From NCBI RefSeq assembly GCF_023006505.1, contig NZ_JALBGV010000050.1:1-43564 (forward strand): a DNA stretch of 43,564 nt, written 5' to 3'. This document shows, piece by piece, positions 16,942 to 24,305 of this stretch. Numbering within the stretch: the stretch's first letter is position 1; each line of letters starts with the position of its first letter. The position numbers and the translations under genes were made by a program. Below the pieces are notes generated by a model. That model saw nothing but the letters and a program-made list of their open reading frames with translations, made no database searches and had not been told where the DNA came from. Source of the stretch: Neorhizobium sp. SHOUNA12A. GTDB lineage: Bacteria; Pseudomonadota; Alphaproteobacteria; Rhizobiales; Rhizobiaceae.

Positions 16942-16957
16942 ATCGGAGTTCCCCGAT
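16942..16957. promoter_or_regulatory. Candidate autoregulatory operator of the arsR-nemA unit
   Basis: Inverted repeat ATCGG-N6-CCGAT lies between a TATA-rich -10-like element at about 16956-16963 and the ArsR start, 15 bases from the ATG. Position fits repression of the arsR-nemA operon by its own product. Tentative. Confidence 0.4.
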
Positions 16958-17015
16958 ATATAGATCGTCTTGAGCCGATTTAAAGGAAGCAATTTGCGGA
17001 GAAGCGAAGGATTGT

Positions 17016-17127
17016 AAAAAAAAATGGGCCGCCGGATCGCTCCGAGGCCCAATAATTGTGAAGGTCAAAACCTCCAGAGGGGAACAGCCAGCACAAACAA
17101 CCAGGAGGTCGTCATAGCGCGCCGGCT
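17016..17127 (-). ncRNA. abcR: AbcR / alpha-r15-type small RNA, first copy
   Basis: About 112-base trans-acting sRNA on the minus strand, 5' end inferred from a promoter at 17134-17162. It ends in a terminator: GGGCC...GGCCC stem followed by nine T residues (A run 17016-17024). The middle shares near-identical sequence with a second copy: CTGTTCCCCTCTGGAGG, then TTTTGACCTTCACA and a GGGCC terminator stem. The 5' part forms ACGACC/GGUUGU with a UCCU loop, a possible anti-Shine-Dalgarno element. This pattern and the place beside lsrB match the AbcR (alpha-r15) family of rhizobia, Hfq-dependent repressors of ABC transporter mRNAs. Identification is from memory of the family; no search was possible. 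Confidence 0.85.
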
Positions 17128-17133
17128 CAACTC

Positions 17134-17162
17134 AATATGGGGAGCCGAGTTTCGCTCGACAA
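17134..17162 (-). promoter_or_regulatory. Sigma70-like promoter for the first AbcR copy
   Basis: TTGTCG (17157-17162), exactly 17 bases, then CATATT (17134-17139), about seven bases before the inferred 5' end at 17127. It places the sRNA at 112 bases, close to the usual size of the family. Confidence 0.6.
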
Positions 17163-17247
17163 GGGTGCGGATGGGATATTGAACAGAAGTTTTTGGCAAG
17201 GATGGTTATGAGTAACCAGCGGGATGAGCCAATTCAGGATTTTGGGC

Positions 17248-17359
17248 AAAAAAAGAGGGCCACTGGATCGCTCCAGGGCCCTATAAGTGTGAAGGTCAAA
17301 AAAAACCTCCAGAGGGGAACAGCTGCTGCGGCGGAACTGGGAGGAAAAGCCGCCATATG
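17248..17359 (-). ncRNA. abcR: AbcR / alpha-r15-type small RNA, second copy
   Basis: Second tandem copy, about 112 bases if it is the same size as the first; 5' end estimated. It has the loop motif CTCCCAG (17337-17343) between GGCGG and CCGCC arms at the 5' end, then CCCCTCTGGAGG (17306-17317), a T-rich tract, GACCTTCACA, and a terminator GGGCCCTGGA/TCCAGTGGCCC with seven T residues (A run 17248-17254). The CUCCCAG single-stranded element is the anti-Shine-Dalgarno motif described for AbcR RNAs. It lies upstream of the first copy on the same strand and downstream of lsrB. No clear sigma70 -35 is visible, unlike the first copy; paired direct repeats lie at the expected activator position. Confidence 0.85.
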
Positions 17360-17385
17360 CATCAGCTATGTGCGATATGGTGGTT

Positions 17386-17417
17386 TTTTGTGCAGTGAAC
17401 AATAGTCTTTTGTGCAG
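17386..17417. promoter_or_regulatory. Paired direct repeats upstream of the second AbcR copy
   Basis: TTTTGTGCAG occurs at 17386-17395 and again at 17408-17417, start-to-start 22 bases, two helical turns. On the minus strand this reads CTGCACAAAA twice, at about -27 to -58 relative to the estimated sRNA start. That is where a LysR-type activator binds, and the LsrB/VtlR-type gene ends 130 bases away. An 8-base inverted repeat TTTCACGC/GCGTGAAA (17448-17455 and 17488-17495) lies farther upstream. Confidence 0.5.
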
Positions 17418-17546
17418 GCCAGCCATGCGCAAGCTGCAATGCTTTTATTTCACGCGCTCAATGGTTACATATCAGGCGGCCGCAGAAGCGTGAAACTCTC
17501 TGGATTTTAGGGATTTTTTTCGCCGAACGCAGCCCACGCGCGAGCC

Positions 17547-18449
17547 TCAGAAATTCCAGTTGCGAGCCTTGCCGACCACGAAGTCGCGGAAGACTTTCAG
17601 CTTCGCGGCGTTCTTCATTTCATCCGGATAGCAGAAATAGGTATCGAAGGACGGGATGTCGGCATTGATCGCCAGCTGGATAAGGCCCGGGTCGCGGCCG
17701 ACGATATAATCCGGCAGGCAGGCGATTCCTATCCCCAACAGGCAGGCGCGCTTGATCGACGTCTGGCTGTTGATCTGCAGGTGCGGGGCGCGGGTATTGT
17801 CCGACGACCGGCCGGCATATTCCAGCCAGTTGACGTCGAGCAGGTAGTTCGGCGCCGGTTCCCCGAAGGTGATGATGCGATGGTGGTCGAGATCCTCGAC
17901 GGATTGCGGCTCGCCATAACGGTTGATGTAGGAGGGCGCTGCATAGACGTGCATGTGCACGGTGAAGAGCTTTCGCTGGATCAGGTCGGACTGCACCGGC
18001 TGGCGAAGCCTAATGGCGCAGTCCGCATGGCGCATGTTGACGTCGACTTCCTCGTTGTCGAGGATCAGCTGGATCGACATTTCCGGATAGAGCTGCAGGA
18101 ATTCCTGCACCTTGTCGGTGAGCCAGCCCTGGCCGAGACCGACGGTCGTCGTCACGCGCAGCTTGCCGGACGGCTTTTCCGTCGTCTCGGTAAGCTGCAT
18201 CTTCACGGTTTCGAGCTTCAGCAGCACATCGTGGGCGGTGCGGTAGAGCAGTTCGCCCTGTTCGGTGAGAATCAGGCCGCGCGCATGGCGGTGGAAGAGC
18301 TTTACGCCGACATCCTGTTCCAGTGCGCTGACCTGACGGCTGATCGCCGACTGGGAAAGATGCAGCTTGTCGGCCGCATGGGTGAAGGATCCCGCCTCCG
18401 CCGCCGCGTGGAAAATGCGCAGTTTATCCCAGTCGAGCGGCACACCCAT
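17547..18449 (-). CDS. lsrB: LysR-type regulator LsrB/VtlR
   Basis: LTTR of 300 residues. The N-terminal HTH is at about 19-46 (SFTHAADKLHLSQSAISRQVSALEQDVG), the effector domain from about 95. It follows trxB by nine bases and precedes tandem AbcR sRNAs, the gene order of the S. meliloti lsrB / Agrobacterium and Brucella vtlR locus. In those bacteria it controls an AbcR sRNA, LPS and redox genes and is needed for host infection. Cysteines are Cys144, Cys236, Cys244 and Cys273. S. meliloti LsrB was reported, as I recall, to use Cys146, Cys172 and Cys238 for redox sensing; with a two-residue offset the first and third are present here and the middle one (residue 170) is alanine. Confidence 0.93.
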   Translation of the reverse strand: MGVPLDWDKLRIFHAAAEAGSFTHAADKLHLSQSAISRQVSALEQDVGVKLFHRHARGLILTEQGELLYRTAHDVLLKLETVKMQLTETTEKPSGKLRVTTTVGLGQGWLTDKVQEFLQLYPEMSIQLILDNEEVDVNMRHADCAIRLRQPVQSDLIQRKLFTVHMHVYAAPSYINRYGEPQSVEDLDHHRIITFGEPAPNYLLDVNWLEYAGRSSDNTRAPHLQINSQTSIKRACLLGIGIACLPDYIVGRDPGLIQLAINADIPSFDTYFCYPDEMKNAAKLKVFRDFVVGKARNWNF

Positions 18450-18458
18450 CGTTCAACG

Positions 18459-19433
18459 TCACTCCGCGGCTATGGCGACCGGCTGGATGCCGGAGAGGTA
18501 GCGTTCGGCCTCGAGCGCTGCCATGCAGCCCATGCCGGCGGCGGTGATCGCCTGGCGGAAAGTGTCGTCCGTCACGTCGCCGGCGGCAAATACGCCGGGC
18601 ACATCGGTGGCGGTCGAATCGGGAGCCGTCCAGAGATAGCCGTTCGGCTTCATCTTCAGCTTGCCCTTGAAGAGTTCGGTTGCCGGCGCATGACCGATTG
18701 CCACGAAGACGCCGTGGATCGGGAAGTCCGTGACGGCACCCGTCTGGGTATTGCGCAGCTTGACGCCCTCGACGGAGGGCGGCATCGGCGCCTTGGCCGG
18801 CTTGCCGGTGATTTCGGCAATTTCGGTGTTCCACAGCACATTGACATTGACGCGCTGGGACAGGCGTTCGGTCAGAATCTTTTCCGAACGGAAACTGTCG
18901 CGGCGATGCACCACGGTCACCGACTTGGCGATATTCGACAGGTAGAGCGCTTCCTCGACGGCGGAATTGCCGCCGCCGACCACGATCACGTCCTTGTTGC
19001 GATAAAAGAAGCCGTCGCAGGTGGCGCAGGCGGAGACGCCAAAACCCTGGAACTGCTGTTCGGTTTCAATGCCGAGCCATTTTGCCTTGGCGCCGGTCGA
19101 GATGATGATCGTCTCGGCGGTCCAGACCTGGCCGGAATCGGTGCGCACCGTGAACGGGCGATGGTTCAGCTCGACTTCGGTGACGAGGTCGTTGACGATC
19201 TCGGCGCCCACATGGGTCGCCTGCTTCAGCATCTGCTCCATCAGCCAGGGGCCCTGGATCGGATCGCCGAAACCGGGATAGTTTTCGACATCCGTGGTGA
19301 TCATCAACTGGCCGCCCTGTTCCATGCCGGCGATCAGAACCGGTTTCAGCATGGCGCGCGCTGCATAGATGGCGGCGGTATAGCCAGCCGGGCCGGAGCC
19401 GATGATCAGGACCTCGGTATGACGGGAGGACAT
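18459..19433 (-). CDS. trxB: Thioredoxin reductase
   Basis: FAD/NADPH flavoenzyme of 324 residues that reduces thioredoxin. The FAD fingerprint is IIGSGPAGYTA (10-20), the redox dithiol is Cys136-Ala-Thr-Cys139 in ACATCDGFF, the NADPH fold follows (VVGGGNSAVEEAL, 151-163) and the C-terminal FAD motif is FAAGDVTDDTFRQAITAAGMGCMAALEAERYL. Length and motifs are standard low-Mr TrxB. It is upstream of lsrB with nine bases between, so the two are probably cotranscribed, which links a redox-responsive regulator to the thiol system. Divergent from lrp, with 235 bases between. Confidence 0.97.
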   Translation of the reverse strand: MSSRHTEVLIIGSGPAGYTAAIYAARAMLKPVLIAGMEQGGQLMITTDVENYPGFGDPIQGPWLMEQMLKQATHVGAEIVNDLVTEVELNHRPFTVRTDSGQVWTAETIIISTGAKAKWLGIETEQQFQGFGVSACATCDGFFYRNKDVIVVGGGNSAVEEALYLSNIAKSVTVVHRRDSFRSEKILTERLSQRVNVNVLWNTEIAEITGKPAKAPMPPSVEGVKLRNTQTGAVTDFPIHGVFVAIGHAPATELFKGKLKMKPNGYLWTAPDSTATDVPGVFAAGDVTDDTFRQAITAAGMGCMAALEAERYLSGIQPVAIAAE

Positions 19434-19668
19434 GGATTATTTCCTTTCAAAGACCGGTCGACGTTTCTTTGCCCCTCATATAGGTGGTCGATGTCCGGTC
19501 TGCCGCTGTAGAAGCGCCATGTAAGATCGATCCATGCAGCAATGCAAGGGCAGCCTTGCACTAACAACAGATCAGTTGGCATGGAACACGAATGCCAGGC
19601 GCATCGAGACATATTCTTGCGTAAAATTCGTCTTGCGATAAAAGCACTGCAGAACGAAGGGGACTTCT

Positions 19669-20136
19669 GTGCTTCGCGCCGATCTTGATGCCATCGACAT
19701 AAAAATCCTGCGGGAATTGCAACGCGACGGGCGTATGACCAATGTCGAGCTCGCCGAGCGCGTCGGCATTTCCGCGCCGCCCTGCCTGCGCCGTGTGCGC
19801 AAGCTCGAAGAGGCCGGGATTATCGAAGGCTATCACGCGCTTCTCAACGCCCCGAAACTCGGCGTCGATCTCGTCGCCTTCTGCATGGTCGGGCTGAAAC
19901 GGCAGTCGGACGCGGACTTGAAGGCCTTCGCCGCGAAGGTGCAGCAATGGCCGATGGTGCGCGAGGCCTGGATGGTCAACGGCGACAGCGATTTCCTGCT
20001 GCGCTGCGCGGCCCAGAACCTCACCGTCTTCCAGGACTTCGTCATCGAAGTGCTGACCGCCGACCAGCACGTCGACACCGTCCGCACCATGCTGACCATC
20101 CGGCAGGTGAAGCATCTGGGCCTGGTCGAGATCTGA
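19669..20136 (+). CDS. lrp: Lrp/AsnC-family regulator
   Basis: Feast/famine regulator of 155 residues. The N-terminal HTH is DAIDIKILRELQRDGRMTNVELAERVGISAPPCLRRVRKLEEAGII; the C-terminal RAM (effector-binding) domain runs from about 65, with DSDFLLRC and a typical strand-helix order. It responds to amino acids in the family, leucine in classical Lrp; effector unproven here. Start is GTG 19669 after AAGGGGA. The trxB-lrp divergent pair and its place next to the lps genes match the S. meliloti order. The long A/T-rich upstream stretch probably contains an autoregulatory site. Confidence 0.93.
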   Translation: MLRADLDAIDIKILRELQRDGRMTNVELAERVGISAPPCLRRVRKLEEAGIIEGYHALLNAPKLGVDLVAFCMVGLKRQSDADLKAFAAKVQQWPMVREAWMVNGDSDFLLRCAAQNLTVFQDFVIEVLTADQHVDTVRTMLTIRQVKHLGLVEI

Positions 20137-20163
20137 GGCGCACCGGTATGGCGAATCGCTTCG

Positions 20164-20943
20164 TCACTTGCTCCCGGCTGACCGAAACCGCTTTTTGTGG
20201 ATGAAGGCAATCAGCTTGTCTTCCATCAAGCGCCGCTGCTTGGCGAACGCGTAGAACCATTTCCGCTTGTTGGTTTTTCTGGCGCGGCCCGAGCTCGCCA
20301 GGATTTCGCTGGCCGCATCCGTTGTCGTGACGGGCGAGGGCCAGAATGAATAACCGTGGCCGGTGCGGGTCAGCCAGTGGCGGAAATAATTGTCAACCGG
20401 GGCGAACATCTTGCCATGCTCCTCGACGAAGAGCCGGGCGCCTTCGCGCGACCAGACGATCGCACTCGTCGTCATCGGGAAGTAATGGGCTGCCACCAGT
20501 TCGCAGTCGTGGCCGCCGATGCCGTAGCGGGAAAGGGGGGTGGCGATCTTGAGTTTGTTGTTGCCGATATTGATCAGCCGCCAGTCGGGATCGACCTTTT
20601 CAAGATCCGGGAGCGCCGCTTCGAGCAGTTCGACCGGGTTGCAGAGCGGCAGTGCGTCGTCTTCCAGCACCAGAGCATAACGGGCGTTGGATTTCAGGAA
20701 ATGCTCGGCGACCTTCAGGTGGCTGCGATAGCAGCCGATTTCGCCGCCGACGAGGGTGCGGCCCATGTAGCTCTGGGCCCGCTCGGCGTCGTAATCCGGG
20801 ATCGTCGCGAGATCGAATTTGCGGCCGTCGACGGCGGATATCCGCTCGAAGGCGATGCCGAAGGCTGAAAGACGGTCGCTGATGGTCTGCAGGCGGTCAT
20901 TGCTGCCATCCAGATTGATGACATAGGTCTCAAGCGATTGCAT
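20164..20943 (-). CDS. Glycosyltransferase family 25, LPS core biosynthesis
   Basis: GT25-type enzyme of 259 residues. Hallmarks: YVINLDGSNDRL at the start (nucleotide-sugar end), AVDGRKF, LVGGEIGCYRSHLKVAEHFLKS (GT25 signature), then ALVLEDDALP with the metal-binding EDD, and DNYFRHWLTRTGHGYSFWPSPV near the C-terminus. A cytosolic LPS-core glycosyltransferase is likely since it lies among lps genes. In the S. meliloti lpsBEDC cluster the comparable position is held by lpsD/lpsC; I cannot decide which, so no symbol. Start ATG 20943 follows AAGGGA; the longer in-frame extension is not supported by composition. Confidence 0.86.
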   Translation of the reverse strand: MQSLETYVINLDGSNDRLQTISDRLSAFGIAFERISAVDGRKFDLATIPDYDAERAQSYMGRTLVGGEIGCYRSHLKVAEHFLKSNARYALVLEDDALPLCNPVELLEAALPDLEKVDPDWRLINIGNNKLKIATPLSRYGIGGHDCELVAAHYFPMTTSAIVWSREGARLFVEEHGKMFAPVDNYFRHWLTRTGHGYSFWPSPVTTTDAASEILASSGRARKTNKRKWFYAFAKQRRLMEDKLIAFIHKKRFRSAGSK

Positions 20944-21213
20944 TTTTCCCTTTTCCGCCAAGGAGGCGCAGCGGCTTTGGTCCGCCACTTCCGCTTCCGT
21001 CGCCGGTAGACTTGTGATGATGTAACGATGTGGTCGAAACTGTTCAGACGTTGCTATATCGCGGCCGTATCGTTTTTGGAACAGCGGCGCGTTTATGCCT
21101 GATAACATCGTCGAATTGCGGGCTGAAGTCCTTCGGCAGCGCATGCGCAGCAGGCCCAACATTTCAGGGACAACCATTCGCCTACCCCTTGCGCAGGTTT
21201 TTCAACCGTAACA

Positions 21214-21233
21214 TATAGGCGGCGCTGCCTATA
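21214..21233. promoter_or_regulatory. 20-bp dyad in the intergenic region before lpsE
   Basis: TATAGGC-GGCGCT-GCCTATA, perfect seven-base arms, 53 bases upstream of the lpsE ATG, in a 342-base gap (20944-21285) between two divergent glycosyltransferase genes. It could be an operator or a leader hairpin. Nothing else in that gap stands out. Confidence 0.35.
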
Positions 21234-21285
21234 GATGCTGGTTTCCGGTACAAAGCGGCGGAAACAGACAGGCGAGGCGACATCG

Positions 21286-22311
21286 ATGCGGGTTCACCAG
21301 TATATTTTCGGCAAGGACGGCGGGGCGGAGAAGTTCTTCGTGCATCTGGTCGGCGCGCTTGCGCGGCGTGGCGTAGAGCAGACGGCCGTAATGCGCTGGA
21401 ACCGCCGCTGGAAGCCGGATGTCGAGGCCCATGCCAAGGTGATCGAGAGCAATTTCCGCAACCTGTCGATCGACCGTATCCTTCTGCCGATGAAGGTGCT
21501 GTCCATGGCAAAGCGGGACAAGGCCGACGCGATCATTTCCTGGTCCACCCGCGGCGCCCGCCTGATGCCGGACTATAAGGGCGGTATCAAGCTCTCCCGT
21601 CTTGGCGACTATCCCACCCACCTCGGCTATTTCAAGAATTCCGACATTCTCGTCTGCAACACGCCGGGCATTGCCGACCATGTGCGCAATAATCTCGGCT
21701 GGACCCGCGGCGTCGAGGTGATCTCGAACTTCACGGACACGTCGGTCGTGGCGCCGATCGCGAGGTCGGTTGCCGATACGCCGGACGGTGTGCCGCTGAT
21801 CATGACGATGGGCCGTTTCGTCAAACGCAAGCGGTTCCACCTGCTGATCGAGGCGATGACGGCGGTGCCGGGCGCCTATCTGTGGATCGCTGGCGACGGC
21901 GAGGAGCGGGAAGCGCTGGAAGCGGTCATGCGCGAGCACAAGATGGAGAACCGGGTGCGGTTCCTCGGCTGGCACAAGGATACGCGGCCGTATCTGGCCG
22001 CCGCCGACATCTTTATCATGCCATCCAGCCATGAGCCGCTCGGCAATGTCATTTTCGAGGCATGGGCGCAGAGCAAGCCGGTGATTTCGTCGCGCTCGGA
22101 AGGTCCGTCCTGGTTCGTGCGCGATGGTGAAAACGGCCTGCTCGTCGATATCGATGACGTGGCCGGGTATTCGCGCGCCATCAACCAGGTGATCGCCGAC
22201 CCGCAGTTGGCCGCGAGCCTTGGCGAACAGGGCAGGGCGACGCTGGTCGGGCAGTTTTCGGAAGAGGCTGTGGCGAACGCCTATATCGAGCTTTTCAAGC
22301 GGAAGCCGTGA
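21286..22311 (+). CDS. lpsE: Glycosyltransferase family 4, LPS core (LpsE-like)
   Basis: GT4 enzyme of 341 residues, GT-B fold. N-terminal acceptor domain begins MRVHQYIFGKDGGAEKFFVHLVGALARRG; the donor domain has TMGRFVKRKRFHLLIEAMTAVPGAYLWIAGDGEE, the E-x7-E motif region (SSHEPLGNVIFEAWAQSKPVISS), and a closing helix. Likely adds a hexose to the LPS core. ATG 21286 is used; an upstream ATG/GTG adds an unrelated basic stretch. Its 3' end overlaps the convergent lpsB end by 17 bases. Context with lpsB and greA matches the S. meliloti lps cluster. Confidence 0.87.
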   Translation: MRVHQYIFGKDGGAEKFFVHLVGALARRGVEQTAVMRWNRRWKPDVEAHAKVIESNFRNLSIDRILLPMKVLSMAKRDKADAIISWSTRGARLMPDYKGGIKLSRLGDYPTHLGYFKNSDILVCNTPGIADHVRNNLGWTRGVEVISNFTDTSVVAPIARSVADTPDGVPLIMTMGRFVKRKRFHLLIEAMTAVPGAYLWIAGDGEEREALEAVMREHKMENRVRFLGWHKDTRPYLAAADIFIMPSSHEPLGNVIFEAWAQSKPVISSRSEGPSWFVRDGENGLLVDIDDVAGYSRAINQVIADPQLAASLGEQGRATLVGQFSEEAVANAYIELFKRKP

Positions 22312-23377
22312 TCCGGTAGATATTGCCGAGCAGCTTTGCTTCGCCCTCGATGCTGAAATTTTCAAGCGCGTGGGCGCGGGAGCGGATCGAGGCAGCCTTG
22401 CGGCGGTGCTCGTCGTCCATGAGGGCGGCGGCCGCTTCGGCCATCGCATCGACGCTGTCGCGGGCGATGATCAGGCCGGTTTCTTCCTCGCCGGTCACCA
22501 GCAGTTCCGGGAAGGCGCCGACATCGGTGGCGATTACCGGGACCGCGGTCGCCATGGCTTCCAGTGGCGTCAGCCCGAAACCTTCCCAGCGCTGCGGCGC
22601 GATGAAGAGGTCGAGGGCGCGATACCATTCGTTGATATCGGTATGCTCGCCGACAAACAGGATGCGGTCGGCAAGGCCGGCGGCGGCGACCTTCTTCTTC
22701 AACCCATCCTCGAAATCCACATGCGGGCCGGTGGCGCGGCCGGCGACGATCGCCGACCAGTCCTTGCGCTCGGCAAGCACTTTGATCATCGAACCGACGA
22801 AAAGATCGGTGCCCTTCTGGCGGCGCACGCGGCCGAAACAGCCGACAATCTTCTGTGCGGGATCGAGACCGCGGGCGCGCTTGGCCTCGGCCTTGTCCGA
22901 TGGTGGTGAGAAGCGGTTGGTGTCGATGCCGTGCAGCACGACGGTGTTCCTGACCGTCAGATAATCGGCCGTCTTGCCGCTGGTGGCGATCACGCCGTCC
23001 ATTTTCGAGACCAGCCATTTCGTCCAGCCGGTATGGCGGCGCTGCGAGGCTGAGGTGAAGACGATCTTCATCGGCATGCGCAACACGTCACGCATGAAAA
23101 TTGCCGGCAGCATCTCGATATTACGGCGCGCATGCCAGATCCGGCACCGCCTGCCGCGCGGCGGCGACCAGAGGCGGAAGAGGTCGCGGTAGCGGATATG
23201 CGGCAGATCAGCGGGCAGGCCGGGGCCAAGCGCTGCGACCTTCTGGCCAAGCGATCTCTGGACGGGGACGAGCTGGATGATTGTCGACGTGACGCCGGAG
23301 AGGCGCCGCTTGAAATTCGGCGCGATGACTTCGACGTCACGGATATCGATGATGGCGGGATCGCCGTTTTTGCCCAC
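22295..23377 (-). CDS. lpsB: Glycosyltransferase family 4, LPS core mannosyltransferase LpsB/LpcC-like
   Basis: GT4 enzyme of about 360 residues. N-terminal VIAPNFKRRLSGVTSTIIQLVPVQ resembles S. meliloti LpsB; donor domain shows VGCFGRVRRQKGTDLFVGSM, AIVAGRATGPH, FVGEHTDINEWYRALDLFIAPQRWEGFGLTPLEAMATAVPVIATDVGAFPELL. In the family it mannosylates inner-core Kdo and is needed for the LPS core and legume/animal interactions. GTG 23377 starts seven bases after the greA stop codon; no ATG fits. greA and lpsB are probably one transcript. It converges with lpsE. Confidence 0.87.
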   Translation of the reverse strand: MGKNGDPAIIDIRDVEVIAPNFKRRLSGVTSTIIQLVPVQRSLGQKVAALGPGLPADLPHIRYRDLFRLWSPPRGRRCRIWHARRNIEMLPAIFMRDVLRMPMKIVFTSASQRRHTGWTKWLVSKMDGVIATSGKTADYLTVRNTVVLHGIDTNRFSPPSDKAEAKRARGLDPAQKIVGCFGRVRRQKGTDLFVGSMIKVLAERKDWSAIVAGRATGPHVDFEDGLKKKVAAAGLADRILFVGEHTDINEWYRALDLFIAPQRWEGFGLTPLEAMATAVPVIATDVGAFPELLVTGEEETGLIIARDSVDAMAEAAAALMDDEHRRKAASIRSRAHALENFSIEGEAKLLGNIYRITASA

Positions 23378-23384
23378 GGGCGTA

Positions 23385-23861
23385 TCAGCCCCAGGAAATG
23401 GCGAGGATGGCGTAGGCCTTGGAGCCGCCGGGAGCGACCACTTCGATGGAATCACCCTTTTCCTTGCCGATCAGCGCGCGCGCAATCGGCGAAGAGATGG
23501 AGATGCGGCCGGCCTTCACGTCGGCTTCCTGGTCGCCGACGATCTGGTAGATCTTTTCCTCGTCGGTGTCCTCGTCGACCAGCTTGACGGTGGCGCCGAA
23601 CTTGATCTTCGAACCGGACATTTTCGACAGGTCGATGACTTCCGCACGCGCGGTCAGGTCTTCAAGCTCGGTGACGCGGCCTTCGTTATGGCTCTGGGCC
23701 TCCTTGGCAGCATGGTATTCTGCATTTTCCGAAAGGTCGCCATGGGCGCGCGCTTCCGCGATTGCCTCGATGATACGGGGGCGCTCCTCCTGCTGGCGCC
23801 AGCGCAGCTCCTCCTGCAGCTTGGAAAAGCCACTCTGCGTCATCGGTACCTTTTCAACCAT
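23385..23861 (-). CDS. greA: Transcription elongation factor GreA
   Basis: 158 residues. The N-terminal coiled-coil (residues about 1-75) carries the acidic tip GDLSENAEYHAAKEAQ, whose Asp/Glu pair stimulates RNA polymerase transcript cleavage; the C-terminal FKBP-like domain (about 80-158) includes GATVKLVDEDTDEE and ISISSPIARALIGKEKGD. Length and motifs are canonical GreA rather than GreB. ATG 23861 follows AAGGACAAGG. Upstream is a gap of about 600 bases containing a LexA-like box and a gene remnant on the other strand. Downstream lpsB starts almost at once. Confidence 0.96.
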   Translation of the reverse strand: MVEKVPMTQSGFSKLQEELRWRQQEERPRIIEAIAEARAHGDLSENAEYHAAKEAQSHNEGRVTELEDLTARAEVIDLSKMSGSKIKFGATVKLVDEDTDEEKIYQIVGDQEADVKAGRISISSPIARALIGKEKGDSIEVVAPGGSKAYAILAISWG

Positions 23862-24079
23862 TTCCTTGTCCTTCAGGCGTATGCCCGCGGATGCCGCGGA
23901 CACAAAAAGAAACAGGTTCCGGAGCGAAACTTCGGAACCATCGTAAAATCAGAATGTAGGTCACTATAACAGGATTTCGACAGCGAGCGCTAGGAATTTC
24001 GAAACCTTGTCCGTGTGCCCCTACGTCGGCATGTGGGTACAAGCGGCACCATTTGTCAATGACTTGACGGGCGAAAAAG

Positions 24080-24094
24080 GAACATTTGGCGAAC
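24080..24094 (+). promoter_or_regulatory. LexA-like box GAAC-N7-GAAC
   Basis: Direct repeat GAAC-ATTTGGC-GAAC, the alphaproteobacterial SOS box (GTTC-N7-GTTC on the other strand). It overlaps the -10 region of a possible promoter with TTGACG at 24064-24069. By chance about one such site is expected in a 44-kb window counting both strands, so location matters: it lies just before the udgX remnant. The gap from 23862 to here shows nothing else I can name. Confidence 0.55.
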
Positions 24095-24179
24095 ATTCCA
24101 ATGAAGAAGTCGCCGAAAGAACGAAGGTCTTTTCCTTTCCTCTGGCATCATCCGCTCTTCCGACCACACGATGGAGGAG

Positions 24180-24305
24180 ATGGTTCGGATCTTCGTTACG
24201 GTGCATCCGTCCTATCTGCTGCGCATTCCCGACGAGGGCAGGAAGGCGGAGGAGCTTGCCCGATTCAGGCAGGACATGAGCCGGATCAAGCGCTTGGCGG
24301 CGTGA
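24180..24305 (+). pseudogene. 3' remnant of a UdgX-family uracil-DNA glycosylase gene
   Basis: The last 42 codons of a broken gene: MVRIFVTVHPSYLLRIPDE...ARFRQDMSRIKRLAA then TGA. The VTVHPSYLLR stretch is the conserved C-terminal HPS motif of family 4 / UdgX uracil-DNA glycosylases, followed by the usual charged closing helix. In another frame just upstream, at about 24105-24165, ERTKVFSFPLASS resembles the preceding R-x-F-x-P segment of the family, so at least one frameshift is likely. The remaining 80 percent or more of the gene is absent. A LexA-like box sits about 85 bases before it, fitting an SOS-controlled repair gene that has been deleted. Confidence 0.6.

Noticed and set aside
17781..19511. 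A 576-codon open frame on the plus strand opposite lsrB and trxB
   Set aside because: It spans two real genes in antisense and has the same low-complexity composition.
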